Of a stretch of 64,000 nucleotides of DNA, positions 24,790-34,098 are shown in pieces. The DNA lies in the NCBI GenBank assembly GCA_036504595.1, contig DASXUX010000004.1, forward strand, positions 62,001-126,000, written 5' to 3'. This DNA is from DASXUX01 sp036504595 (GTDB lineage Bacteria > Planctomycetota > SZUA-567 > H5-PLA8). Position numbers and translations under genes: made by a program. The notes under the pieces are model-generated. The model had not been told where the DNA came from, did no database searches, and saw nothing but the letters and a program-made list of their open reading frames with translations. Numbering within the stretch: the stretch's first letter is position 1; every line of letters starts with the position of its first letter.

Positions 24790-26640
24790 CTACGATCTCG
24801 CCTTGTGCTTCGGTTTTGCTTTCGCCTTCGTCTTCGCGGCTGGCTTGCTTGCGGCCTTCACCGGTTTGCGCACGCGGGTTTCAGCGGGTGCGGGCGTCGC
24901 GATCAGGTCAGAGGCAGCCAGCATGACCTTGGCGCGCTGTTCCAGAATACCGACCTCGGCACCTTTCAGCTTCAGCAAGCCCTCGATTACCAGCTTTTCC
25001 TTCGCTTGCCCGGCTTCTTCGCTGCGGCCTTCCGCCAAGTGCTCCAGCAATAGCTGACCAAATTGGCGATCGCCGCTCATGCGTTCGACGAAGTGAAAGC
25101 CGATGTAGTGGATCGTCTTGCGGCTCAGCGATTCATCGCGCGTGATCCGTCTGGCCAGCACCTTCGGCTCGACGCGGCCGGAGCCGAGCACATCCTCCAG
25201 GAGACGCAGATTCTGGTCGCTTGAACGCGCGGAGCGCCCCAGCTCCTTCGGTCCGGCGGAAAGCCCCGCCAGCGCCATCTCGATACGATGCTCGTCGGTC
25301 CATCCGTTCAGGCCGCTGCCTTCTTTCAAAAGCTGATAGGCTTGCATGGGGGAATCGTGTTTGCGCAGTTCGCGAGCGCGCTCGAGCAACGCTTCAGAAA
25401 GTTCTGGTGTGTTGCCGGCGCGGAAAACATTCAGAATGGCCCGGCGCTTCTCGTCGCTGCGCCGGATCGATTCGGCATCCGACGGCTTGCGCGGGCCGTT
25501 GGGCGCGGCGAGCGCGACGTAGGTGTGCGCGAGAGACTGAAGCGCGCGCGGCGGCGCTTTGGCGGCTTGCGGCGCGAGGGCCTTGGCCGTCTCCGTGGCG
25601 GCTTCGCCACCTTCCATCTCAATGAGCCGCTGGCAGAGGGCTCCGGCGGCGCTGGGGGCACGAGATAACGCGCCGAGCGCTTCCTCGCGCACGCTGCGAT
25701 CGGTGCTATCCAGGCAGGCGAGCAGTTCGTTCATCGTTCGCGTGGTGGCCTGGCTGGCGAGCACTTGCATGGCAAATTCGCGGATGCGGGAGGATTGCGA
25801 CGAGAGCAGCTTACGCAGCGGCGCCTGGTGCTCGCCGCCCAGATGCGCCGAACGCAGCGCTTCAAGAGCCGGTTCGGCCAGGTTCACCAGGTCGCTTTCC
25901 GAGAGAATCGGCAGGAGCTTCGGCGCGAGTTTCGCACGCTGCTCGCCCGAGTAATGCAGCGTCGCCAGCGCCTGCAAGGCCGCGCGACGGACAGCCAGCG
26001 GTTCGTCCGTCTCAATACGATCGAGGATGTAGTGCTGGAGCGAAATATCGCCCAGGTCGCCGGCGATTTTGACCAGGGCAATCAGCGAAGGCGCGTGCTC
26101 AATCAACGCTTTTTCCTTGAAGCCATGCTCAAGCTGTTTGCGAAGGTTGGCTTTTGCACTGTCGCTGAACGTGCTCATGGCGATGCGCAAGCCGTGGCGA
26201 ACGGCGCGGCAGGTATCGACGTCGGCGTTCAGCAATGCGCCAATCAAGCCCTGGAACGCGGCTGTTTCGCCCGTACGGGCGGCACATTCGGCGATGCGTT
26301 CGAGCAGCGCCGGCGGGACGGTCCCGACCAGCTTCAGGAGGGGCTTGAGCGCGGCGCTGGCGGTGTGGGCGATGGCTCGCAGCGCCTGTTCGCTCGCCGG
26401 ACCTTCCGACTTGATCAGCGGCACCAGGGCGGCAGCGGCTTCGGGCGTGCCGATGCGGCCAAGCGCTTCGATGATGAAGGGACGGCGCAAGGCGTCCGCC
26501 ACCGACAGCGCATCGACCAGTTGCTGGACGAGCGACGGGTCATGCGGCGCCAGTTCGGCGAGGATGACGGCGGCCGCGCAGGCCAAGCGGGAGTCCTTGC
26601 ATGCGGTGAATGCCCCTAGTTTTGCGAGCACGTCGTTCAC
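24790..26640 (-). CDS. HEAT-repeat protein with lysine-rich histone-like tail
   Basis: The 616-residue protein has no signal peptide, so it is probably cytoplasmic. It is made of repeated helical pairs of the HEAT/armadillo type (LVDALSVADALRRPFIIEAL, PAALLERIAE-like units) to about residue 570. The last 45 residues are a Lys/Ala/Pro tail (KPAAKTKAKAKPKHKARS) resembling the C-terminus of histone H1, suggesting contact with nucleic acid. The start is GTG after AAGGAGGGGCC. It lies 28 bases downstream of the DUF502 gene and is likely in one transcript with it. Function unknown. Confidence 0.75.
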   Translation of the reverse strand: MNDVLAKLGAFTACKDSRLACAAAVILAELAPHDPSLVQQLVDALSVADALRRPFIIEALGRIGTPEAAAALVPLIKSEGPASEQALRAIAHTASAALKPLLKLVGTVPPALLERIAECAARTGETAAFQGLIGALLNADVDTCRAVRHGLRIAMSTFSDSAKANLRKQLEHGFKEKALIEHAPSLIALVKIAGDLGDISLQHYILDRIETDEPLAVRRAALQALATLHYSGEQRAKLAPKLLPILSESDLVNLAEPALEALRSAHLGGEHQAPLRKLLSSQSSRIREFAMQVLASQATTRTMNELLACLDSTDRSVREEALGALSRAPSAAGALCQRLIEMEGGEAATETAKALAPQAAKAPPRALQSLAHTYVALAAPNGPRKPSDAESIRRSDEKRRAILNVFRAGNTPELSEALLERARELRKHDSPMQAYQLLKEGSGLNGWTDEHRIEMALAGLSAGPKELGRSARSSDQNLRLLEDVLGSGRVEPKVLARRITRDESLSRKTIHYIGFHFVERMSGDRQFGQLLLEHLAEGRSEEAGQAKEKLVIEGLLKLKGAEVGILEQRAKVMLAASDLIATPAPAETRVRKPVKAASKPAAKTKAKAKPKHKARS

Positions 26641-26668
26641 GGCCCCTCCTTCCGATTGACGTGGATAT

Positions 26669-27436
26669 CTACGACGTCGTGCTGCCAGCGTTCGATTCAG
26701 CCGCTTCGCTCAGTCTCTTCTGGATGATTTGCGTGATCTCGTTGGCTGGTTTTGCGCGGTGGCTATCGCCGGGATTGATCATGCCGCCGGAGACAACCAG
26801 TTTCAGGGCGTCCTGCACCGTCATGTCGAGCGCTGCCGTCTCGCTCTCCGGCACCACAATCATAAAACCGGCCGTTGGAAGCGGCGTCGTAGGCACGAAA
26901 ATAGTCAACAGCTTCGGCTTCGTATCGGTGGTGATGACCGATTGCAGCATTTCACCCTGGCCGGTGACGAAGCCAATCGCCCAAACACCCTTGTATGGGA
27001 ACTGCACGGCGACCGCACGCTTGAACTTTGAGTGTCCATCCGGCGTGACAAATGCTTCGCCGAGCTGCTTGAGCGACATGTACAGCATTCCGATCAGCGG
27101 CAGGCGCGCGACAACGTTTTCGACTCCCAGCAGGGCCATTCGCCCGATGATGCTGCGGGTGATGATGCCGAAGATTAGGATTGTCAGCAGCAGCAGACCC
27201 AGGCCGGCCAGCGGCACCAATGTCTTTTCATACTGGGATGTGCGCAATCCCTCCATAAGGCGTGACCACGGCATCTCACGCGTATTGGCCATGTCAAAAA
27301 ACGTTTTAAGCGGGCCGTCGATCTGTTCCCACAGCCAGATCAAGAAGATGATCGTGACCGCGAAGGGCACGGCGATGAATAGGCCGGCAAGGAAGTTCGC
27401 GCGCAAAAAAGTGTAGATGGTTCGAAGTAGTCTCAT
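26669..27436 (-). CDS. DUF502 family membrane protein
   Basis: The 255-residue inner-membrane protein has two N-terminal hydrophobic segments (LAGLFIAVPFAVTIIFLIWL and LVPLAGLGLLLLTILIFGII). A soluble domain carries the family signature FVPTTPLPTAGFMIVVP. The family is widespread and its function is unknown. The start is ATG 27436; a TTG two codons earlier is less likely. A TATAAT hexamer lies at 27470-27475 on the same strand but without a good -35 box. Confidence 0.85.
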   Translation of the reverse strand: MRLLRTIYTFLRANFLAGLFIAVPFAVTIIFLIWLWEQIDGPLKTFFDMANTREMPWSRLMEGLRTSQYEKTLVPLAGLGLLLLTILIFGIITRSIIGRMALLGVENVVARLPLIGMLYMSLKQLGEAFVTPDGHSKFKRAVAVQFPYKGVWAIGFVTGQGEMLQSVITTDTKPKLLTIFVPTTPLPTAGFMIVVPESETAALDMTVQDALKLVVSGGMINPGDSHRAKPANEITQIIQKRLSEAAESNAGSTTS

Positions 27437-27558
27437 AACCAAACGCCAAGGGCCCTCAATCGACGCGTCATTATACCTGACGCCTCAGATAATGCTTGGC
27501 TTGTATCAACTTGGCTGATAATGTAAGCCTTGTGCGGTAAACAAGTTGTGCGATTGTC

Positions 27559-28317
27559 TCAAGCGCCCAAGTAGGCTTTGACGACGTGCTCATCCGAAAT
27601 GAGATCCCGTGCGGGTCCTTCTTTCGCGATATCGCCCGTCTCCAGAACGTACGCTCGATCGGCAATTTCGAGCGCCTGTCGCGCATTTTGTTCAACCAGC
27701 AGAATCGTGACGTGCTGTTGCTTCAACTCTTTCAGCACGCCAAAAATACGGCTGACGAGCAGCGGCGCCAATCCCAGGCTGGGTTCGTCGAGCATCAGCA
27801 GCTTCGGGCGCGACATCAACGCGCGCGCGATAGCAAGCATCTGTTGTTCCCCGCCGCTGAGTGTTCCGGCCAATTGCGGTGCGCGCTCACGCAGAATCGG
27901 GAACATCGACTGCATGCGCGCAATATCGTCCTTCACACCGGCCGGATCGGTGCGGCTGTAAGCGCCCAGGGCGAGGTTCTCCGACACGGTCATATCGGGG
28001 AAGATGCGGCGGCCTTCCGGGCAAAGCACCAGGCCGTGCGAAACGTTTTCGTGTGGTGCGCGGCCGGTGATGTTCTGGCCTTCGAACGTGATGGTGCCGC
28101 TGACGGGGCGCATGAGCCCAATGATCGTTTTCAACGTCGTTGACTTGCCCGCGCCGTTGGCGCCGATGATCGCCGTCAGTTCGCCGCGCCGAACCTGGAG
28201 ACTTACATTTTTCACCGCGTGGATGCCGCCATAGTAAACGTTTAAGCTGGCGGCTTCGAGCATGATCGGGCTGAGGGCTTTCGCGGTCAGCACGGGACCA
28301 GAGGCGGCGGCGCTCAT
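27559..28317 (-). CDS. livF: Branched-chain amino acid ABC transporter ATPase LivF
   Basis: The 252-residue ATP-binding subunit has Walker A GANGAGKS (52-59), signature LSGGEQQML, Walker B LLMLDEPSLGL and the H-loop-like VTILLVEQN. The Asn in VEQN and VCPEGRRIF-type segment (LVLCPEGRRIF) are typical of LivF. Its ATG overlaps the livG stop (ATGA). It is the last gene of a minus-strand thuA-livKHMGF order. A 16-residue N-terminal extension precedes the conserved start. Confidence 0.95.
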   Translation of the reverse strand: MSAAASGPVLTAKALSPIMLEAASLNVYYGGIHAVKNVSLQVRRGELTAIIGANGAGKSTTLKTIIGLMRPVSGTITFEGQNITGRAPHENVSHGLVLCPEGRRIFPDMTVSENLALGAYSRTDPAGVKDDIARMQSMFPILRERAPQLAGTLSGGEQQMLAIARALMSRPKLLMLDEPSLGLAPLLVSRIFGVLKELKQQHVTILLVEQNARQALEIADRAYVLETGDIAKEGPARDLISDEHVVKAYLGA

Positions 28318-29090
28318 GCTGAGACCTCCTTGCCCAGATAGGCCTCGATGACCTCGGGGTTGTTGCGAATCTCCGCCGGCGTGCCTTGAGCGATCGTGAC
28401 GCCGTGGTCGAGCACCAGCAGGCGGCGCGCCAGGCCCATGACGAACGGCATGTGATGTTCAATGACCAGCATCGTGAGCGAGAACTTCTCGCGGATCTCG
28501 ATCAGTAGTTCGCGCAGTGCCGCCGATTCGCTTTCGTTCATCCCGGCCGCCGGTTCGTCTAGCAGCAGCACTTTTGGCGCGGTGGCCAGCGCTCGAGCAA
28601 TTTCCAGCTTGCGCTGTGCGCCATACGGCAAGTTGCGGCTCAAGTTGTCGGCCTGGCTTTGAAGGCCCAGGAGTTCAAGCAGTTTGTGGGACTCCTCTTC
28701 GACCCGCTGCTCTTCTTGCCGGAACGAGCGTCGCCGCAGGATCGATGACAACAGGTTGGCGCGCAGGTGCACCTGAAAGCCCACCTTCACGTTCTCCAGC
28801 ACGGTCATGTCTTTGAACAGGCGGATGTTTTGGAATGTCCGCGCAATGCCGCAGGCCGTGACGCGATCTGGCGAGAGTGGTAGCAGGTTATGTCCGTTGA
28901 GGACGATCGTACCGCGGTCGGGCTTATAGACACCGGTCAACAAGTTGAAAACGGTTGTCTTTCCGGCGCCGTTCGGACCGATCAACCCGACGATTTCGTC
29001 TTCCTCAATCGCGAGGTTGAACTCGGCGACGGCAAATAGTCCGCCGAAATGTTTGTGCAAATCGGTCGCTTGCAGGATAGGCGCGCTCAT
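28314..29090 (-). CDS. livG: Branched-chain amino acid ABC transporter ATPase LivG
   Basis: The 258-residue ATPase has Walker A GPNGAGKT (38-45), the LivG-specific GIARTFQNIRLF segment, signature LPYGAQRKLEIARAL and Walker B LLLDEPAAGMNESE, then MLVIEHHMPFV. The start was set at MSAPILQATDL, whose ATG overlaps the livM stop (ATGA); a longer frame runs back into livM. It overlaps livF by four bases. Confidence 0.96.
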   Translation of the reverse strand: MSAPILQATDLHKHFGGLFAVAEFNLAIEEDEIVGLIGPNGAGKTTVFNLLTGVYKPDRGTIVLNGHNLLPLSPDRVTACGIARTFQNIRLFKDMTVLENVKVGFQVHLRANLLSSILRRRSFRQEEQRVEEESHKLLELLGLQSQADNLSRNLPYGAQRKLEIARALATAPKVLLLDEPAAGMNESESAALRELLIEIREKFSLTMLVIEHHMPFVMGLARRLLVLDHGVTIAQGTPAEIRNNPEVIEAYLGKEVSA

Positions 29091-30394
29091 GGTTGGACCG
29101 CTCCAACCCACCCATTTTGCAGACGCCGGCGCCAGTATGCTCGCCGCGCAAAATGTCCGGCAGAGAAGATCGCCAAGCTGGCCGCGAGAAATGCGATGCG
29201 TTTCGGCGTGGCGTCTGGCGCACCCTGAAACAACGTTTCCGACGCTGGCAGCGCCCACAGCAACTGTCCCCACTGGACAAGGGCAAGGAGCATCGGGATA
29301 GGGTGCTCGATCCAGCGCTGAAAGGTGGCGCGGCGTTCGGCGAGAGCATCGATCAGGAAGCCCTTCGAAATCTCCCGACCGCGCGTGATGCCTCGTGGCC
29401 AGCGGAGCATCATCACGATCAGCAGCAGAGGGAACAGCACCTGCCAGAGATCCTTGACGGGCCGGTAGACCATGCTGAATTCTCCGGCCGAAAATGAGAA
29501 GAACGGCCAGTGCGTTTCAAGGGTGCCCAGGAGTTGTTCGGATGTGTAGAGCACAATCACGGCGATGAGCGTGCCCGACATGCTGCCCAGGCCGCCGAGC
29601 ACCACCATCAGCAGAATGCGGATGCCCTGCATCATCAGGAAGTGATTGGGCGAGACGTTGGCGGAGTAGTTCGCGAAGAGTGCACCGGCGACGCCTGCGA
29701 GCGCGGCTGCAACGACAAAAACGAGCACTTTGTAGCGGAAGAGGTTTACGCCGATGAGTTCAGCCGCCGTTTCGTCGTCGCGAATGGCATGAATCGCGCG
29801 GCCGTGGCCGGAACGAATCAGATTGCGGATTAGAATAAACGTCGCGGCCACCAGCGACCACGTCAGGAGCAGGTACACGGCTTTGCGCGCCGGGTCAGAG
29901 CCGCCGACGAGCGTAAGCACGATGTCATTCCCGCCGTTGAAGCCGTCGCCCGGCGAGAACCCGGCGGCGCCGCCCAGTCCGCGCGGGCCGAAAACGACGT
30001 TCCGATTTGTGAACGGGATGGCTATCGAGTACCACGTTTGTGAATTGCGCACGCAGATGACGAAGATTTCAGCGAAGCCGAGCGTCGCGATCGCCAGGTA
30101 ATCGCCGCGCAAGCGCAAACACGGCGTGCCGACCAGCAGGCCGAAAATCGCCGCCGCGAGCATCGCCACCACGAATGAGCCGAGAAACACCAGCAGGCTG
30201 CCATCGGGCGAGCCCAGCACCCAGACGAACGCCGCCGCCGCGTAGCCGCCCATTCCCCAAAAGCCGTGGTGGCCAAGCGAGAAGGCGCCCAGAGAGCCGT
30301 TGATCAGGTTCAGTGAAAGCGCGAGGATGCAGAAGATCCCGATCTGGATCAGGTGGTTGGCAACAATAGGAAAATTAAAAAGCCCTTCCAGCAT
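29087..30394 (-). CDS. livM: Branched-chain amino acid ABC transporter permease LivM
   Basis: The 435-residue permease begins MLEGLFNFPIVANHLIQ and has ALSLNLINGSLGAFSLGHHGFWGMGGYAAA and the LivM cytoplasmic-loop motif HAIRDDETAAELIGVN. About ten transmembrane helices are expected. The last 85 residues add two or three extra hydrophobic segments (IPMLLALVQWGQLLWALPAS) beyond the usual family length. It ends with an ATGA overlap on livG. GAGG is upstream of the start. Confidence 0.93.
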   Translation of the reverse strand: MLEGLFNFPIVANHLIQIGIFCILALSLNLINGSLGAFSLGHHGFWGMGGYAAAAFVWVLGSPDGSLLVFLGSFVVAMLAAAIFGLLVGTPCLRLRGDYLAIATLGFAEIFVICVRNSQTWYSIAIPFTNRNVVFGPRGLGGAAGFSPGDGFNGGNDIVLTLVGGSDPARKAVYLLLTWSLVAATFILIRNLIRSGHGRAIHAIRDDETAAELIGVNLFRYKVLVFVVAAALAGVAGALFANYSANVSPNHFLMMQGIRILLMVVLGGLGSMSGTLIAVIVLYTSEQLLGTLETHWPFFSFSAGEFSMVYRPVKDLWQVLFPLLLIVMMLRWPRGITRGREISKGFLIDALAERRATFQRWIEHPIPMLLALVQWGQLLWALPASETLFQGAPDATPKRIAFLAASLAIFSAGHFARRAYWRRRLQNGWVGAVQP

Positions 30395-30414
30395 CCAAAA
30401 GTCCTCGACCTGGC

Positions 30415-30491
30415 AATTCAAAATTAAAAATTAAAAATTGCGAGGCGAACACACGATTTTTAATTTTTCATTTTCCATTTTTAATTTGAAC
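30415..30491. repeat. Inverted-arm element (AAAATTAAAAATT words)
   Basis: The left arm 30415-30440 (AAAATTAAAAATTAAAAATT) and right arm 30455-30490 (GATTTTTAATTTTTCATTTT and more) flank a short GC-rich centre. It lies between livH and livM and is far more AT-rich than anything around it. Confidence 0.85.
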
Positions 30492-31642
30492 TACACCTTT
30501 TCGCCCTCGATTCTTCCAAAAAATCCTCGCGGGCGAATCAGCAGAATGCCGATCAGGATCACAAACGCGATTGCGTCACGGTACGCTCCGGCGCCGGGGT
30601 AAGCAATGTCGGCGTAGTACTGTGCATATTGCTCGATCAGGCCCAGCACCAATCCGCCCAGCAGCGCGCCGGGGATGCTTCCAATTCCGCCCAGCACGGC
30701 CGCGATGAACGCTTTCAGTCCGAACATGAAGCCCATGAGTGGATCGACCGCTGAGATGAACATTCCTCCGGCCAGCACGCCGCCGATCCCCGCCAGCATG
30801 CCGCCCACGCCGAACGTCAACGACACGATCCGCGAGCAATCGATGCCCATCAGCGATGCGGCCTGCATGTCGTGAGAGACCGCGCGCATGGCTCGCCCGA
30901 CCTGCGTGTGTTGCACCATCAGGTAGAGTAGAAGCGCGGAGACAGCCAGCGCGACGAAGATAAAAATCTGCTTCTTGTGAATGGTCACCGCGGGATAGGC
31001 GTAGATTTCGATCGGCTTCGCATCGACGGCTGTCTTCAGTCTGGCGGCGTCGATAGGCTGGCCCGGAGCGGCGAGGGTCACCGGGACTTGCAGCGGCTTG
31101 CCGCCCGGCCCGAGCAGCGGCTGGTCTTTGTAGTCCCGGTACTGCGCGCGGTAGACGATCGTGCGTGCTGCGATCTCACCGGCCTGGAGTTTGCCGAGGT
31201 CCACTGCGTAGCGTGGGTAGAGTTCATCTTCGATCGTTTCGGCAAAGCCGGCGCTGCGGCCGCCGGTTGCCGTAATGCCGATATTCTGCAGCAGAAGGGA
31301 GACGCCGACGGCCGTCAGCAGCGCGGAGATGCGGCCGACCTGGCGCAGAGGACGGTAGGCCCAGCGTTCGGTCAGCACGGCGAGCAACGCGACGATCAGC
31401 CCGGCCGCGAGCAAGCTGATCAGCAGTTTCAGTTCTCCCGGCGCGCTCGTAAAAGGCCGTCCCGGGCCCGTCAGGAAAAGCAGCGTGAGCAGACCCGTGA
31501 AGCCGCCGACCATGTAGAATTCGCCATGCGCGAAATTGATCAGCTTGATGATGCCGTACACCATCGTGTAGCCGACAGCCACAAGCGCAAAGAGCGCGCC
31601 GAGCGTCAAGCCATGCAGAGTTTGGATAAGGAATTCAGTCAC
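30491..31642 (-). CDS. livH: Branched-chain amino acid ABC transporter permease LivH with periplasmic insertion
   Basis: The 383-residue permease is about 80-90 residues longer than usual. The N-terminus (GLTLGALFALVAVGYTMVYGIIKLINFAHG) and the C-terminal half (VGRAMRAVSHDMQAASLMGID, GLKAFIAAVLGGIGSIPGALLGG) are canonical. Residues about 131-225 form an extra soluble stretch (PRYAVDLGKLQAGEIAARTI, then GPGGKPLQVPVTLAAPGQPI) that should face the periplasm between two helices. The start is GTG. A repeat-rich 127-base gap separates it from livK. Confidence 0.93.
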   Translation of the reverse strand: MTEFLIQTLHGLTLGALFALVAVGYTMVYGIIKLINFAHGEFYMVGGFTGLLTLLFLTGPGRPFTSAPGELKLLISLLAAGLIVALLAVLTERWAYRPLRQVGRISALLTAVGVSLLLQNIGITATGGRSAGFAETIEDELYPRYAVDLGKLQAGEIAARTIVYRAQYRDYKDQPLLGPGGKPLQVPVTLAAPGQPIDAARLKTAVDAKPIEIYAYPAVTIHKKQIFIFVALAVSALLLYLMVQHTQVGRAMRAVSHDMQAASLMGIDCSRIVSLTFGVGGMLAGIGGVLAGGMFISAVDPLMGFMFGLKAFIAAVLGGIGSIPGALLGGLVLGLIEQYAQYYADIAYPGAGAYRDAIAFVILIGILLIRPRGFFGRIEGEKV

Positions 31643-31650
31643 GCGTTATC

Positions 31651-31767
31651 AGTCCAGAAGTCTAGGAGTCCAGCAGTCTAGAAGTCGGCGGATTTTGAGC
31701 AAGATCACAATACCAGAGAGAACCAGCCACAGACTTCTCGACCTCTCGACTCCTCGACTTCTGGACT
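31651..31767. repeat. Inverted-arm element (AGTCCAGAAGTC words)
   Basis: The left arm 31651-31690 is AGTCCAGAAGTCTAGGAGTC and onward. The right arm 31731-31767 is the inverse (GACTTCTCGACCTCTCGACT, then CTTCTGGACT). It fills the gap after livK. The same words occur in a coding sequence at 16093-16117 and as a single arm at 35088-35132. Confidence 0.88.
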
Positions 31768-31769
31768 CT

Positions 31770-32936
31770 TCAGGGCTTTACCTCTGACACAAATTTCAAA
31801 CTGCCGTCGCCCTGGTATTCGGCCATGACGGCGCGTTTGCGCACTTCATGATCGGGGCCCATCGTTACGGTATCGGTGACAACCGAGAGGTTCTTGATCG
31901 TCGCCAGGCCATCCCGCACGGTTTCGCGCGTGACGGGGCCTTTTTGCGCGGCGCGGCGGATTGCATCGTGAACGGCGACGACGGCGTCATAGCCGAGGAG
32001 CGCCATCGCGTTCTGCGGCACTTCGCCGTAGCGGGCCTTGAACTTTCTCACGAAATCCTGGATGCGCGGGTCGGGATCGTCGTTGTGTGCGTGATTGCAC
32101 AGATATACGCCCGTGCCCACCAGCGGGCCAGCGATGCTGACCAACTGCTTGTCATCAAGGCCATCGCCGCCAACGAAGGGTTTGGAGAAGCCCGCTTCGC
32201 GGGCGGTCTTGAGGAGCAGGGCGGTTTCGGCGGCATAGCCGGAGGCGAAGACGCAGTCGGGGTCAAGCTGCTTCAGGCGTTCGACTTGCGCGGTGAAAAC
32301 CTTGTCCTTGGACTGGTAAGTCAGTTCGTCCAGGACTTTGCCGCCGATCTTCTCAAATGTTTCGCGGAAGTTCGCCGAAAGGCCGCGGCTGTAGTCTTGC
32401 GCGGCATCCGTGACGAGCACTGCCTTGCGCGACTTGAGGTTGTTGTAGGCGAACTGGGCGCAGACAAAGCCCTGGAAGTTGTCGTTCCAGCAGATGCGGT
32501 AGAGCCATTCGGTGTCTTTGGTGAGTTGCACGTTGGTCGAGGCATGGGTGAGGATCGGAACTTTCAGCTTATTGGCCTGCTCTTTCATCGCTCGCGTGTC
32601 GCTGGACGCGACGCAGCCGAGCACCGCCAGGACATCTCGGCCGTTGACCAGTGAGATAAACGCGTTGGCGGACTGATCAGGGGCGGATTTGTTGTCTTCA
32701 ACATAGAGCTTGAGTTCGATGCCGTCTTTGCCTTTGAGATCATCGACGGCCAGTTCCATGCCTTTTTGGCTGGCGTCGCCCCAGTTGCCCAGTTCACCGG
32801 ATTTCTCCAACACGGCGCCAATGGGGTAGACGCGTGTGCCACTGCTGGCTGGCCCAGCAGTGCCGCCGCCACCGCAGGATGTGAGCAGAGATAGAATTAA
32901 GAATGAAAAATTAAAAATGAAAAATCGACGCGACAT
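31770..32936 (-). CDS. livK: Branched-chain amino acid ABC transporter substrate-binding lipoprotein LivK-type
   Basis: The 388-residue periplasmic-binding protein has a signal ending in lipobox LLTSC, so it is a lipoprotein. The mature part starts YPIGAVLEKSGELGNWGDASQKGMELAVDD, the standard Peripla_BP_6 opening, followed by VLGCVASSDTRAMKEQANK. The ligand could be leucine-type amino acids, amides or urea; sequence alone does not decide. GAGGGATCC precedes the ATG at 32936. It sits 42 bases after the thuA-like gene and upstream of livHMGF. Confidence 0.93.
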   Translation of the reverse strand: MSRRFFIFNFSFLILSLLTSCGGGGTAGPASSGTRVYPIGAVLEKSGELGNWGDASQKGMELAVDDLKGKDGIELKLYVEDNKSAPDQSANAFISLVNGRDVLAVLGCVASSDTRAMKEQANKLKVPILTHASTNVQLTKDTEWLYRICWNDNFQGFVCAQFAYNNLKSRKAVLVTDAAQDYSRGLSANFRETFEKIGGKVLDELTYQSKDKVFTAQVERLKQLDPDCVFASGYAAETALLLKTAREAGFSKPFVGGDGLDDKQLVSIAGPLVGTGVYLCNHAHNDDPDPRIQDFVRKFKARYGEVPQNAMALLGYDAVVAVHDAIRRAAQKGPVTRETVRDGLATIKNLSVVTDTVTMGPDHEVRKRAVMAEYQGDGSLKFVSEVKP

Positions 32937-32978
32937 GGATCCCTCACTATATACCACTCACCACTCCCCAAGTACCAA

Positions 32979-33935
32979 CTACTGATTCATCTTCGCAATC
33001 CGATCCTTCATCGCTTGCACGTTGAAGTTCGCCGGCCGCGGCTTGTTCAAGTCGGCTTCCAAATCTTCGAGCGTCATCGTTTTCGACGCCACGCCGTCCT
33101 TGGGCACTTCGGCCTTGGCGATCCAGACGATCGCGTTGAGGATGCACTTGCGGAAGCTGTCTTGCGCCCAGCCCCAGTGTTCGTGCATGCCCGTGCAGCC
33201 AAAGCCGCGCCCGCCGTCGGCGCGCTCGAAAGCCCAACCAAGAACTTCGTTCTTGCCCGTCCGCTTGCGAACTTCCGCGTTGCCGCTGTGCGGGCCGTCT
33301 TTGCCCTGGCGTGTGCGTTCGGGCGGGATGGCGTAAAGGATCGGTGTCAGGCCTTTCACGACCGGCAGGCCCACGTCGTCGTCTTTGTCGTCGCCGAACT
33401 TCATGTGATAGTACCATTCGTCACTTAGCTTGAATGGTTTCAGTCCGCGGGAGATCGGGTGATCGGGAAACGTCTTGAAATCCGCTTCCCACGACGGATT
33501 GACCGACCAGTTCTGCACGTATGCGCCGCCGATCCACTTGATCAGGTTGTCGCACGCGTCCTTCGGACCGGGATCGACCGTATAGTGGATGCAGAGCAGG
33601 CCAACGCCTTTGTCCATCAGCGGGCTCAGGCGCGAGGCGAGTTTCTTCACCAGTCCGCCGGCGTCGCTGCCGAGCACGATCGCGTCGGCGCTGTCCATCG
33701 GCGTCAGGTCTTCATTTTCTGGAATGACCTTGCACGTTACGCTCGGTACGCTCTCATTGAGAATCCTCGCGAACATGCGGAACGCCGGCCCATAGGAATG
33801 CCCGCCGTATCCGTGGCTTTCTCCGGCGTGAATGAACACGATTTTCTTCTTGGCGACGTCTTCGGCGTGCAGCAGAGCCCCCAACGGCAAACTCACCAAA
33901 GATAGCGCCAACAACGACTGTCCGAAATGCTTCAT
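32979..33935 (-). CDS. Secreted ThuA-like domain protein
   Basis: The 318-residue protein has a signal peptide (MKHFGQSLLALSLVSLPLGALLHA). The ThuA/class I glutamine-amidotransferase-like fold is marked by IVFIHAGESHGYGGHSYGPA, IVLGSDAGG, GVGLLCIHYTVDPG and GRGFGCTGMHEHWGWAQ. ThuA proteins are linked to trehalose and other disaccharide use; their chemistry is not settled. GGAGGAG lies upstream of the start. It appears to lead the livKHMGF genes on the same strand, which could be co-transcription or chance. Confidence 0.85.
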   Translation of the reverse strand: MKHFGQSLLALSLVSLPLGALLHAEDVAKKKIVFIHAGESHGYGGHSYGPAFRMFARILNESVPSVTCKVIPENEDLTPMDSADAIVLGSDAGGLVKKLASRLSPLMDKGVGLLCIHYTVDPGPKDACDNLIKWIGGAYVQNWSVNPSWEADFKTFPDHPISRGLKPFKLSDEWYYHMKFGDDKDDDVGLPVVKGLTPILYAIPPERTRQGKDGPHSGNAEVRKRTGKNEVLGWAFERADGGRGFGCTGMHEHWGWAQDSFRKCILNAIVWIAKAEVPKDGVASKTMTLEDLEADLNKPRPANFNVQAMKDRIAKMNQ

Positions 33936-33980
33936 GTCTTAGACTCCTCCAGATTGTAGAATTGAATACACCGGGAAGGC

Positions 33981-34056
33981 GGGCTTTGGGCGTTGGACCT
34001 TGGGCTTTGGGTTCTGCTTTTCGATGGCTGTTCCCAAAGCCTAAAGCCCAACGGCG
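33981..34056. repeat. Inverted-arm element (GGGCTTTGGGCGTTGG words)
   Basis: The left arm 33981-34011 has two GGCTTTGGG words. The right arm 34033-34056 is CCCAAAGCCTAAAGCCCAAC. It lies between the divergent thuA-like and phosphatase genes. Confidence 0.7.
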
Positions 34057-34098
34057 TCGTTTGTATCTGTCGCAACCGCGTGTAGAGTGTCCCCGCTG

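Noticed and set aside
27470..27475. TATAAT box upstream of the DUF502 gene
   Set aside because: No acceptable -35 hexamer at 16-18 bases, so it was not called as a promoter.
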